A stretch of 64,000 nt of DNA from positions 28,400,560-28,464,559 of the forward strand of contig CM055280.1 in the NCBI GenBank assembly GCA_029237695.1. Direction: 5' to 3'. A program made the translations under genes and the position numbers. The DNA comes from Conchocele bisecta. Taxonomy: Eukaryota > Mollusca > Bivalvia > Lucinida > Thyasiridae. Positions 10,995 through 21,636 of this stretch are shown piece by piece. Position 1 is the first letter of the stretch. Every line of letters starts with the position of its first letter. The notes beneath the pieces are model-generated. The model did no database searches and had not been told where the DNA came from. It was given only the letters and a program-made list of their open reading frames with translations.

Positions 10995-11640
10995 ATGTTT
11001 GCTACTATCAATAATGTTCAAAAAGAGAGTTGTTCAGAAGTCAATCGACAACTGCTGCGGAAAACGCCGGGTAGGCCTCAGATCAATCACCTTCACGGTT
11101 GGGTGGCGAAACTTGGGTGAGCGCGAAGGGTTTTACAATGTGAAGGATGGACAACAAGTAAGTGTAAAGCTACCTCCCGGACTGTGGGGAGCAAGACAGC
11201 TCATATACTTTTTTTCCACAGAGCTTGGCGACGAAGCCAACCTCACAGTATCGAAGGCTACCAGGCTCGCAACATTAACAGCCCCCGACGGTGCTGTGAT
11301 AACTATATCAGACCCATTAGGCATTCGCCTCGGTTTCAGCCGCCCACTTAAAACGATTGTTTCCCATCGGGGCCAGAAATTTGTTGGAGATGTGCCTGTG
11401 GATCTAGCCTTTACCAAAACCCTCAACATACATTTGAACCAGTTGAACACGTCGTACAACTTGTTGGATGAAGCCCCCAGCACACTACTTAAAACAGTGC
11501 CCGCAAGTGATTGTTATTTTGGGGAGACTGTGACATTAGACTTCCCATCCCCCGAGATGAAAGTTTTGGAATCTGGACACATCCACGAACTTAAGGTCTC
11601 TATTCTCGACGACCGATCTAAAGAGTTGAATAACTATTAA
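10995..11640 (+). pseudogene. Candidate penton-like/jelly-roll structural protein, copy 1
   Basis: The start is placed at ATG 10995 (MFATINNVQK) because copy 2 begins alike (MFAKITNVQ, start 48812 on minus). One indel at about 11015-11040 shifts the frame, after which about 200 codons stay open to TAA at 11638-11640. Recognisable landmarks shared with copy 2 are SIDNCCGKRR, TVGWRNLGE, VKLPPGLW, LNQLNTSYN and LESGHIHEL. The beta-rich pattern and position among structural genes suggest a single jelly-roll (penton-type) or other minor capsid protein. That is inference; I recognise the family only as recurrent in such elements. Copy 1 is one of the best-preserved genes of the block. Confidence 0.6.
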
Positions 11641-11730
11641 CCGATTTCGGTCGTCCTAGAAATTTCCAATTGAGTATAGGTGCCCCCAATATCATAATTT
11701 AATTTTATAATTTTCTTAAAATTAATTATT
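11641..11730 (+). promoter_or_regulatory. A+T-rich intergenic spacer before the fibre-like gene
   Basis: This 90-bp spacer becomes strongly A+T-rich over its last 45 bases (AATTTAATTTTATAATTTTC), just upstream of ATG 11731. It is a plausible promoter, by position only. Confidence 0.3.
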
Positions 11731-12743
11731 ATGAGTATATACGGACCAGGCAGTTCTTCCAATTCCAATCGCGATTGGGTGACAGATATAAATTCAAAGA
11801 ATTTGGAACCGGCAGAAGGGGGATTCACCCCAACAGAGAGTGATTTTTTAGCTACCGGAAAAACCAAGGCCTTGATCAATAGAACTATATCGGCGGCCAC
11901 AGACGAGATTCACAAGAGTCTACTATCACAACTTAGAGTATATGCCCTGGCTGTGACTACACAAACTCGTGAAGAAACACATACAGAACTAAACGAACTA
12001 GGCGGGAAAATAACCGAATTTCGGGAAGAGGCCCGGACGGGGATAGAGGAAGTCCGGACGGGTATTGAGAAAGTCCGATCAGATATGCAGACGGACCTTA
12101 CGGAAGCCTATGGGATGTTGCACTGTGAGGACCAGACAGCACTTACTGAACTAGGCGGAAAAATAACAGAATTTCGGGAAGAGGCCCATACAGAGTTCAT
12201 GGAAGTTTCCGATAAACTAAATCGAGTTCGTAAAAACGTGAACAAAGCACTTGAGGATACCTCTGAAAAGGTTCGTGTTTAGGCCCATACCGCTATCGAG
12301 GAGCTTGCCGCATTGTTGGACACATCTGTAGAGCAGTTTAAGTTATTACGCAGCAGAAACCCCATCATCACAGTTTGGGCTGAGAAGAGGGGACCATTAA
12401 ATGAGGGGGCCTATGAATATTCATTCGGTGCCAAAGCGAGCAATAGATATTGGGGATACGTCATGACATATCCAGGTACGGTTCGGCGAATGGCGGTCTG
12501 TTCGATTAATGCTAGTGGTAAACCTGTGGGCGCGGTCATCGCAAATCTCGTAGTGGATGGGGAAGAACGGGGGTGGGGGGTGGAGCCTCTAAACTCGCTG
12601 GACATAGTTCAGGGGTAGTTTTGTTCGCCGGTGATGATCCAATTAGACTTTCCGAAGGTAGTGTTATTAACTTTGTTACGAAAATCGCTAGCCCAGCGAG
12701 TTCTTCCACTATTGTGACATTGTTGATTGAAATAAATTTGTAA
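11731..12743 (+). pseudogene. Coiled-coil fibre-like protein with C-terminal beta head, copy 1
   Basis: The frame from ATG 11731 runs 183 codons to TAG 12280-12282, continues open in the same frame to 12618, and shifts by one frame near 12590-12625 before ending at TAA 12741-12743. About 337 codons are implied. The N-terminal third is polar. The middle is a heptad-like coiled coil with an internal duplication (ELGGKITEFREEA twice, at about 11991 and 12150, duplicated also at DNA level). The last third (from RNPIITVWAEKRG) looks beta-rich and ends in STIVTLLIEINL. A stalk plus head layout is typical of trimeric attachment fibres; receptor binding is inferred. Copy 2 keeps only the head and a remnant of the stalk. 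Confidence 0.6.
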
Positions 12744-12756
12744 AATACCAATAATA

Positions 12757-13374
12757 TGAACGAGTCACCGCTTCCGAGCACGCTTCCAATACCAACAAAG
12801 ATGATATTGGTTTTGGCGAAAGAAGTTCAGATTTTAGGTTGGACGATATCGTCGCGATGCAGGATATTCTAAAACAAGAGGGGGAAACTCGGAGGGTAAA
12901 TGCTAAACAATATAGACGAGCTGCAAATATAATGGAGGGGGTGAGCACCGTGCTGGCAGCAATTTCTATAATGGGTGGGGCCGGTACCGCTGCATTGTTA
13001 TCTACAATCGTGGCAATTCCTATTGCCGCGGGTTGAGTGGTGTAGCCACTGGGTCGGGGTTGCTACGTATTGCGTTCAGAGCGGTGGGAAGGAAATTCGA
13101 AAATAAAAGTAGAAAGCACGACAGAATATCGGTTCTCGCAAGGTCTAAGAAAAATAACATCGACGTCATCGTGTCCAAAGCGTTGGCCGATAACAATATA
13201 TCTGATGTCGAGTTCGAATCGGTGGTGGAGGAGATGTCTCGATATGAGGATTTAAAAAATACTATTAGAACGAAAGCACGTGCCACCCTTCCCAAGATTG
13301 AGAATACTGATTGGAATAAATTTAGGTTAAAACTGGGTGATGAAGTGGGTGGAAAAGTTACAACACCACCGTGA
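12757..13374 (+). pseudogene. Small helical structural-block protein with hydrophobic centre, copy 1
   Basis: The start at ATG 12757 (MNESPLPS) is matched by copy 2 (MNDEKLYPH, start 47694 on minus). The frame shifts near 12770-12790 and again near 13028-13034, where three G residues sit at the break, so three open pieces cover the gene. The order of parts is: a helix with MQDILKQEGETRR, a Gly/Ala-rich hydrophobic centre (IMGGAGTAALLSTIVAIP), and a basic helical half with KSRKHDRISVLARSKKN and IVSKALADNNISD. The family is one I have met beside capsid-like genes in invertebrate genomes, but its role is unknown. The Gly-rich hydrophobic stretch could contact membrane or be cut by a viral protease. 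Confidence 0.55.
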
Positions 13375-13402
13375 GTATGTCACCCACCGGCCACCATACA
13401 TT
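13375..13402 (+). other. Last bases shared by both virus-like copies (candidate element end)
   Basis: Words CACCACCGTG, GTCACCCACC and CCATACAT appear here in the same order as in copy 2 (reverse complement of about 46958-46995). Beyond them the two copies stop matching. This may be the terminus of the element or just a shared breakpoint. Confidence 0.45.
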
Positions 13403-13419
13403 TCTATAAACCACAAACT

Positions 13420-13970
13420 GTCCAAGTAGGGAACAGTTTTTATTTCCACCCTCCACCATGGCTGCGGCTGCATCTGAGAACATAAAAAATGTTCCCTACT
13501 ACTACTGTGTGTGTTTAAATCAATACACACCGTGGCCTCGATAAGGTGAAATACACTGCAGCGGTCGGATAGGAACGCTGTTTAACGTTGATACAATATC
13601 GGTTTTATCTTTATAACTGACTTTCTGATTTGAATTATTACTAAACGATAATACTTGCGAGCACGTAATTCCTTGTTAACCAGTCGATGCGTAGCCTGAG
13701 TGCCACCGCATGGTGGACATAGCAGTGACTCGGATCTGGTATTACAATCTCCAATATAACTGGGACTACAATACCACTTTCTCATTTAATACCACCACCA
13801 ACTTTTTGTTGGTGGTGGGAGCTACAATACCGCTCAATAACAGCACAATGGTTGCTGTTATCATTTTGACTCCCTCTGTGCTACTTACTGAAACAGATTA
13901 GTGGGCCTTCGCCTGAGAAGGTTTACATAGCCACTTATTTTGTTGCACGATCCGCGCAACAAAATGTTTT
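13420..13970. repeat. Cluster of short perfect hairpins
   Basis: Several inverted repeats follow each other: an 18-bp arm with one mismatch (GTAGGGAACA.TTTTTAT at about 13427 and its complement near 13484-13501), CCACCACCAAC/GTTGGTGGTGG near 13791-13818, AACAGCA/TGCTGTT near 13840-13860, and ATTTTGTTGC/GCAACAAAAT near 13938-13966. No gene is seen. The cluster lies just outside the virus-like block. Confidence 0.6.
13585..13740 (-). repeat. Dispersed repeat with CPPC-containing frame, copy 1
   Basis: The minus strand encodes RSESLLCPPCGGTQATH and then a basic tail (RKYYRLVIIQIRK). The same sequence, about 88% alike by eye at DNA level, occurs on the plus strand at 36421-36575. Both copies keep the frame open over about 50 codons. 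I treat it as a dispersed repeat; a conserved zinc-binding-like peptide cannot be excluded. Confidence 0.6.
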
Positions 13971-15015
13971 ATCTCCCCTTTGAATTGTTTCCGCCATTTG
14001 TAATCCCGCATGGTGAAATCACTCCATTTCTAACGTGGTTCAATCCAAACATTCAGTCGTTTCAACCAGTCAATTTGGCCACAAAGTGTTAGTTGACATA
14101 TTTTACCTTGCTTGTATAATAATGTGTGTCCATGTCCTTGAACAGTCGTGTTATTTGGTGACCAACTGGCAACTATGCGCAGAAAACAAACCGATTCGCA
14201 CTTTCACTGTTTCGGACTCTACTTATAATCATATCATGTGAATATATCCGTCATGCATCATTTGCATACTGTTTCATACATGAGTTACTGTCATTTCGGC
14301 TAATTCTGCGCATCAGCTAATGCGCAATTCACGTTTAATTTAGTCTGGCTTACGTCGTAATAAAATATGTGGATTTGGGATTAAACAATTATGTACTATC
14401 AAGCCTCTTGGAGGTCTGAAATTATTAAAACAATCTCTTAAAATACCGGATGACATCTCAATATCTAGTTATCTTGCACTTTATTAGGTTCACTAATCAA
14501 ATTTTTCACCGCTGGCAATCATTCGGTTGTTATACTACATCTGGGAACATGCGTAGAAGACACAGACTAATGAATTTCAGCTCATAGTCTATAAATTTAA
14601 ATTTTATGAAGCCTAATCCATTTTCTCCTAAAGTGACCTAACACAACCAATAATAGTCATAAATCACACATCACCTGACCCAAGTCCTGTTGCCATGGCA
14701 GCAGACCAAAAATTACAAGATTCTGCAGTTTTAAGACAAAACCACCAACTGCGGAATAAATGCTACTAAATTGCATCCAGCACAACTCCAGGACACTCTA
14801 GAGAATAGACTTGTAGACCCTGATCAGTTTGTGTAGGCTGGTCATGGTGTACACTATCATTGCATTGTCACCAGACAATCATGTGGACTTAAATCTGACA
14901 AAACAACTTAAAATATTACTTTTTTATGCTGATATAACAGAAAAGAGTGCAGGCTTTTGGAAATGGGTAGTTTTAATCCATAAATCACACTGACCACCTT
15001 CAAATATACATAAAT
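13971..15015. other. Intergenic stretch without recognised gene
   Basis: A+T-rich sequence with only short open frames and no motif that I recognise. Confidence 0.4.
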
Positions 15016-15251
15016 ATGGCAGTGACTGGAGGAATGGGGCTTATGTGATTTGTGACCAGTGTATACGTAGCTCTTGCTCAAATAGCTCACTCCGGTAGCC
15101 TGATAACGATCTATAATACTTGTTAGAAGTACAACGGGCATTTCATTGACGAAATGGCAAACATCACAGATTCTGATCAGACTGTGTGAATGCGACAGTC
15201 TGACCTTGATCTACATTGGTGGAAAATCCCATAAGCCCCATTTCTCCCGTA
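15016..15251. mobile_element. MITE with about 40-bp inverted ends, copy A
   Basis: The ends are inverted relatives: AATGGGGCTTATGTGATTTG at the left and its near complement (AAATCCCATAAGCCCCATTT) at the right. Centre words (GATAACGATCTA, CTGATCAGACTGTG) recur in the copies at 19678-19910 and 24568-24778. Small size, inverted ends and lack of coding point to a non-autonomous DNA transposon. Confidence 0.7.
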
Positions 15252-15396
15252 CCATCCACAATTTATGACAATAAACATAAATTTTCTAGTTCATAGCCTA
15301 TTTTACTTTTGCACATACATTATTGATACTTAATTGTGTTGCACAGTCAATATAAGTTGTTGTTTAAACATAAAACATAATAAAAAGAGAATGTCT

Positions 15397-15896
15397 NNNN
15401 NNNNNNNNNNNNNNNNNNNNNNNNNNNNNNNNNNNNNNNNNNNNNNNNNNNNNNNNNNNNNNNNNNNNNNNNNNNNNNNNNNNNNNNNNNNNNNNNNNNN
15501 NNNNNNNNNNNNNNNNNNNNNNNNNNNNNNNNNNNNNNNNNNNNNNNNNNNNNNNNNNNNNNNNNNNNNNNNNNNNNNNNNNNNNNNNNNNNNNNNNNNN
15601 NNNNNNNNNNNNNNNNNNNNNNNNNNNNNNNNNNNNNNNNNNNNNNNNNNNNNNNNNNNNNNNNNNNNNNNNNNNNNNNNNNNNNNNNNNNNNNNNNNNN
15701 NNNNNNNNNNNNNNNNNNNNNNNNNNNNNNNNNNNNNNNNNNNNNNNNNNNNNNNNNNNNNNNNNNNNNNNNNNNNNNNNNNNNNNNNNNNNNNNNNNNN
15801 NNNNNNNNNNNNNNNNNNNNNNNNNNNNNNNNNNNNNNNNNNNNNNNNNNNNNNNNNNNNNNNNNNNNNNNNNNNNNNNNNNNNNNNNNNNNNNNN
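15397..15896. other. Assembly gap (500 N)
   Basis: Exactly 500 N residues, so the true distance is unknown and the join between left and right parts rests on scaffolding. Confidence 0.98.
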
Positions 15897-17902
15897 GAAG
15901 TAATATTAAAGTTCTATGATGATAACTAAACGTGCACATACTTTTTGAGGGAAAAATGGCTAGTGTTTCCGCCACAAAGTGAAGGTAAGACAAGGCCAAT
16001 GTCATGTTAATGGCGGTATGAGTGTTTCAAATACTCACATGTATCAAGTGTTCAAATATTGAAGCAATCCGTAAACATATATTAAAGTTATATCATGATG
16101 AAGTAGCTGGTACAAACTTTTCGACATTTGTTGACGCGGTCGACGACGACACAGACGACAACGGTGGAAAAGGCGGCGATTACAGTCATGCCTTCTGCTA
16201 AAGCAGGCTCGAAAGAAATCAGTGGCGCATCTTCAGCTTTCCATCAGAAGCTGCAGCAACAACAACAACAAACAAGAGGCAAAGCCACGAAGGCCAGGTA
16301 TTCTTCAAAGCATATACAAAGAAGGTAACAGTGACGCGAACATGTATCATTGAAATGTCGTTTACGGAGAAAATAGGTAACGGTAAGAAAAGGTCACATG
16401 TTAGAATGTGATTGGCACCCGTTGGTTATAAAGTTGTGCAAGTAGTATACAGTACAGTAAGTGGTGGTACAGTAAGTGATAACCCGATCTAAAAGCGACA
16501 TTCCGTTGGTTAAGAAGTTGTGCAAGTATGGTTGTTCTAGGTGGTATAGCAAGTTAGAAACAGATTTAAGCGCGAAAAGTTAACATTGTAAATGGCTATG
16601 TCGACTACGCGGAAAAAATAGGTCAAGGTCAAAACTAGAAAATGTGTTCATAGTGATTAAAAGGGCATCGTTATTACGAATATTAAAAAGAAAGTTGTTA
16701 CTTACACCCGCGGCTACATGTCAGAGGGCTCGAACACGGGATTTCTGGTTTACTATACTATCGCTCTAACCGACTGAGTACATTTTCATTGTATTCACAG
16801 TTCGCCACTAACAATGTATAGGTACTACCGATGGTACCTGTCTAGGCGTCATTCAAGTGCATGCATACTGATTTGTATTCAATTATAGGATTACCCATCC
16901 ACATTCTTCACCAACAGAAACAGGCTCCTTATACGTGTGTGTCAGTTTGTGTCCGGTTTAAACATTCAACACCATCGCAATTAAGCCATGTGACATGTCC
17001 ATTTCATATCTTAATTTGCCAGGGAGATCTGTCAAAATTGCCAATAGACTCTATGCCGTCATCGAAACATGTCACTAGCATAAGTAACATATCTATGATG
17101 GACATTGTATTGTATCAGTGCGTATGCAGACCTACCAGGATATACACTGTTTTTACAAGGTCGTGAAAAATGACACTGTTACATTAATATTGTAATAGTA
17201 CATGCTACCGTGATTCCGGAGGGATTTATTTCCATGAAGGAAATATTTCATCCTAGACGTTCGCGAGACGTAAATGACGTCACGTTTTGACGTAATTTCC
17301 CACGAAGAAACAATTCATACTCTAATTGTCAATTTTGACCACGTCATACTTCTATGCTGGTCTAAGAGCAAATTTCACATTTGTCGAAGAGCATGTAATA
17401 TACAATTTATGTCACTACCATTTTGAAATTTACTTCCCGTGCTCTGCTCTCGTTTCTTTATTGGATTTCCAGATGTATTGAGGGAAATAAATCCGGTATT
17501 TCAAAATGGTTGTTGCATAAACTATATTTGTTGCTTGCAGGGGACGCGCACTTTCAACAGACACATGTACACAGTCCAGACACTATGGACGAAGTACCAG
17601 CAATTAGAAGAAGAGCCACGACGAAGCTTTGACGTCGGTAGATCGTCGTGTCATATTTACGAGACCGACGCACCACTGATACTACTACCGCTTTGGTTAC
17701 AATTGGTAGACGTAATCGTCCAAAACACCGACATACTGTGATCAACAGACTCCGTGAGTTGTGGCTGCGGGCACGGCCCGTGGCTCATACTGACAGCATC
17801 GCCAGGCAAAGGTAGCATTGAGATTGACAATGACGGAATGGGGTAAGTTTATTTACCGACGAGTCACTGTTTAATTGCATCGGAATGATGGACTAGCTCG
17901 TA
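15897..17902. other. Stretch without recognised gene; one glutamine-rich short frame and an imperfect duplication
   Basis: A 66-codon frame at 16128-16328 has a short Gln run and basic tail, but nothing supports it as a gene. Words GTTGGTTA.AAGTTGTGCAAGTA recur at about 16420 and 16505, showing an imperfect tandem duplication. A tRNA-like unit lies at 16711-16782. Confidence 0.4.
16711..16782 (-). repeat. tRNA-derived SINE-like unit (degenerate)
   Basis: The minus strand shows an A-box-like CAGTCGGTTAGAGC and a B-box-like GTGTTCGAGCC in tRNA spacing. It resembles the three units at 26319, 38243 and 38839, and the acceptor ends do not pair, so it is not a functional tRNA. Confidence 0.55.
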
Positions 17903-18699
17903 TGATTAAAGGTCACATTACAAACTATCACTTAATATTTTCTTCAAAATGCTCGAAAAACAACAAAGGCGGCCCTAATAACCGATTTCCGGTTCGTTTG
18001 TATTTTTCGTGATATTGAGATTTCTCATATCGCACCTTATCAGACACGTATAGTGTGCCATGCAATGCATTGGTCATCGCTTATCTCTCCTGTTACTGCG
18101 ACCTACTGGCGCGAGGTGGCGCTGTAAATATAACCGCTACGACGTAGCAGTAGTACAGCTTACCTGATTGGTGGATGTTGGTTTCTTATATGATATCGTT
18201 TACATTTACTGACATCACTTATTTATTGCATAATTTCTTTGTCGCTTAATATATAAGTTAATCGTTTTTTTTCCTTGGCCTAGTTATACTTGGATTATTT
18301 ATACGTTGGTTTCAATCGTCGGCGATGACTATCTGTGCGGAAGTCGGTTGTAATTCATGGTCAAACATGCTGATTAATTGCTGACATAGTCTCCGACATT
18401 TCGTAAATTGATTCTGCAATGCTTTGCAGAATGTTACTTCAGCATACTTGTGTTTTGACGATTTCGAGGTGAAATGAATTGAAATAATCTGTGACACGCG
18501 TGTGTAGCTATGTTCAAGCGGATGCCGCCGGAGGTCTTTAATAGTTCGGCATAGCAAACAACTTATCCGATGATTTTACAGCAGGTAAATAGGGAAGCGG
18601 ATCTTGGGACAGGTGAATTCTGAATTCAATGAAGCCACACATATTCTATGCTGATTGGTTGAATCCATTTTGTTTATCTGTCCTAGTCAGTGTCAGACG

Positions 18700-18802
18700 T
18701 GTGACGTTCAAACGGTTGTCCGCCGGATGTCAACAGAGAGAGAGACAGAGAGATGCGGCCGCTGTAACCGCAGCTTGTCTGCAGCTTGCGCATCGCCGAC
18801 AC

Positions 18803-18871
<69 letters not shown>

Positions 18872-19149
18872 GAGAGGCGGCCACAGCGGCTGCTGAGCGT
18901 CTCCTGCTCGCGTCTCGACAATTGGATGAGAGAGACAGAGATTGCGTCTCGCTGATTCGATGAGAGAGAGCGGACGCTGCGACTCCTGCTCGCGTCTTGC
19001 CCACTCGATGAGAGAGAGACCGAGCGAGATTGCCGCAGCGATCGCTGCGTCTCCTACTCGCGTCTTGCCGAATGGATGAGAGAGCGACAGAGAGAGGCGG
19101 CCACAGCCGCCACTGCATGTCTCCTACTCGGGTCTTCCCGACTGGATGA

Positions 19150-19219
<70 letters not shown>

Positions 19220-19220
19220 G
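18700..19220. repeat. GA microsatellites within a GC-rich minisatellite
   Basis: (GA)n runs at about 18805-18855 and 19160-19217 are embedded in units carrying CTCCT(G/A)CTCGCGTCT and GATGAGAGAGA. Open frames on both strands here are repeat artefacts. Confidence 0.85.
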
Positions 19221-19677
19221 TCCGTGGAAGAAGGGGGCTGCATGTAACTCCCTCGAAACCTGTCCGAGCTACACAGATTAATAAACAATTGAAAAACATG
19301 CTTCTCAATCGGCAGTTTATGGATTGTCGGGTTAGAGGGGTTCTGGTGTACTATTAGACGTGTTTCAGTGCTTTGTGAACATACATTACCATCATGGATA
19401 CTTAACAGGGACTCTTCGAATTAAAGCACACTGAGGTTTCATGAGAATCAGACTGCATTATTCGTTTTCAACACGTTCAGCATTGCGACATACGTAACAT
19501 TGAGTATACAAATGGGGCCTATGACTTGTGTGACGCCTTGTTTAATTAATAGCACACTCTGGCGGAAAGATCAGGATTTATACTGACGTCGTGTCCTGCA
19601 TGATGTTACATTGCATTACAATGCAGTTGTGTAACTCGCTGTGCTTACATTCTTACTTCTATCAAACATATTTGTGT

Positions 19678-19910
19678 CAGTGACGGGACTAATGGGGCTT
19701 ATAGGATTTGTGACCAGTGTAGCTCCTGATTAAATAATGCACTTTCATAGCCTTATAACGATATATATATTCCATGTTATTGGTGGGTGTTTCATTGGTG
19801 GAATTGCGAGCACTGCATATCCTGATCAGACTGTGCGGATGCGCAGGCTGATCTGGATCTACAGAGATCGCAAAACGTATAAGCCCTAACTTTCCAGTCA
19901 CAGCCACATT
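19678..19910. mobile_element. MITE with inverted ends, copy B
   Basis: Same family as 15016-15251: AATGGGGCTTATAGGATTTG at the left and a degraded complement at the right (ACGTATAAGCCC), with CTGATCAGACTGTGCGGATG in the centre. Confidence 0.65.
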
Positions 19911-20094
19911 TGATCATGGTGAAACGATGACATTCACTATAGTTTCCATTGCCAACATTCAACATTACATACATGCCGCAAAGGGAACAGAGGTAGACAC
20001 GTTTTCCCATGAGCTGTGTGTGTCTACCCGTAAATAATAATATGCTTATTAATTTGTATTGGTTTCACATCATACAGTCGTTTCTGTCAAAATG

Positions 20095-20480
20095 TTCCGG
20101 GTTTATACGTGTACAAAGTGTTGTGCGTTGCGTATCCGTGGAGTTTCCGTTAGTTGCGTTTCAAACCGTGTGTCGTCTACGTGTAATACGCTTTCGGCCA
20201 TGCGTTGCGTTTCCCCACTCTTGCGCATGCGCGAAAGTCGAACAAACCGTGTTCAACGCATTGAGGTTCAAAAGCGTGTAATCCGTGTACAACGGTTGTA
20301 AACGTATATAACGGTTGTAAACAACGCATTGAGTTTCAAAATCGTGTAATCCGTGTACAACGGTTGTAAACGTATACAACCGTTGTAAATGTATACAACG
20401 CTAAGGTAAACCGTTTAAACGAGTTAACGTTTCCACGGGTTTTAACGCATTACACGTTTTGGTATCGCGTAGAATGCGCA
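20095..20480. repeat. Degenerate array of GTGTACAACGGTTGTAAACG-type words
   Basis: CGTGTACAACGGTTGTAAACG, ACGCATTGAG(G/T)TTC and AAACGTATACAAC recur many times, in both orientations. A related stretch lies at 21290-21560 (GTAACCGTTGTACACG, TACACGCTTT). No coding is supported. Confidence 0.6.
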
Positions 20481-21636
20481 TGCTCAGATCGTTCTTCGTG
20501 TGTGTATATATACTTCTAAACTCAGCAGGGCTTCTAAAATTTTCAGTTTTCCGGTTCTGGACCGATTTTTGAACTCTCAGACCGATTGAGATTTGAAAAC
20601 TAGTCTTAAAAATCGGTCCGAGAAAAATTGCCAGTCGGCTGCTATTTCGCTATAGACCTTGTAAATGTACCGGTGTTGACCACCAAGTAATTTATGACAC
20701 ATATCCGCGGGCCATATCCGTGTTAGACCAGTGTGCAGCTCGCTGTGTATTAGTTTCCTCAAATATCGATTTTTCTTAACACACGCGTGGGACAGGTGTA
20801 TAGCGGATTAGTGACTGAAATAGACTGGCTTCAGCGTAAAGATACGAGAGTTCCTAGACTCGCCATTTCTGATGATGTTAAAATAAAATAAAGAAACCAT
20901 GCACTGTGTTTATCTGTGTTCGTAATATTTAACCCCAAGTAACTGACACGGACTATCGGCCCGGGCTATTCCATATTAAGTTAGGAACTGTTACGCTGTA
21001 TTAGGGGTCATTTTTGTGTATATAAAATGTACATGTACGTAGGAATGCCGCAGATCCTGATGAGCCGGCTCACGTGATCTACAATTCGCAAACATTTTGA
21101 TAAACGACAAGGTACATCTGTCGTGTTAAAAGCGTGACTCATTAGGCATCAGGGATTAGGGATCAATTAAAGTGCTAAATCACACCGCCGATGTACTTTG
21201 AACTCGATCTGACGGTATGTATTCGCGATATTTTAAAAGGGACGAAACAATGACGCCTCGAAGCGATCGGGGCCGAACAGGTATTCGCGTGAAAACGTGT
21301 AACCGTTGTACACGTTTCAACGCTTTCATATAGCTACACGCTTCCAGGTAAAGCGTTGTACACGTTTCAACTCTTTCACCTCGCTACATATGTATACGCC
21401 AAAGCGTGGTATACGCCTTGAAGCTAAACGTATTACACGCTTTAAAACTAAACGGTTTGACAATGTGTATTACACGTGTACGAACCGTATTATACGTTTA
21501 AACAACGTATACAACGCTACAGTAAACCGTTGCGTTCGCGTTGCGTTCGCGTTGAGTTTGCAAGTGTTGTCTACGGTGGAACAAAAACGGAGACTGCACT
21601 GTATGTCCGTTCATAATAGGAAATAACCTAATAAAG

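Noticed and set aside
15334..16005. Frames of about 190-213 codons across the N run.
   Set aside because: Almost all codons are N; there is no information.
18629..19357. Arg/Glu- and Ser/Leu-rich frames.
   Set aside because: Products of (GA)n microsatellites and surrounding minisatellite.
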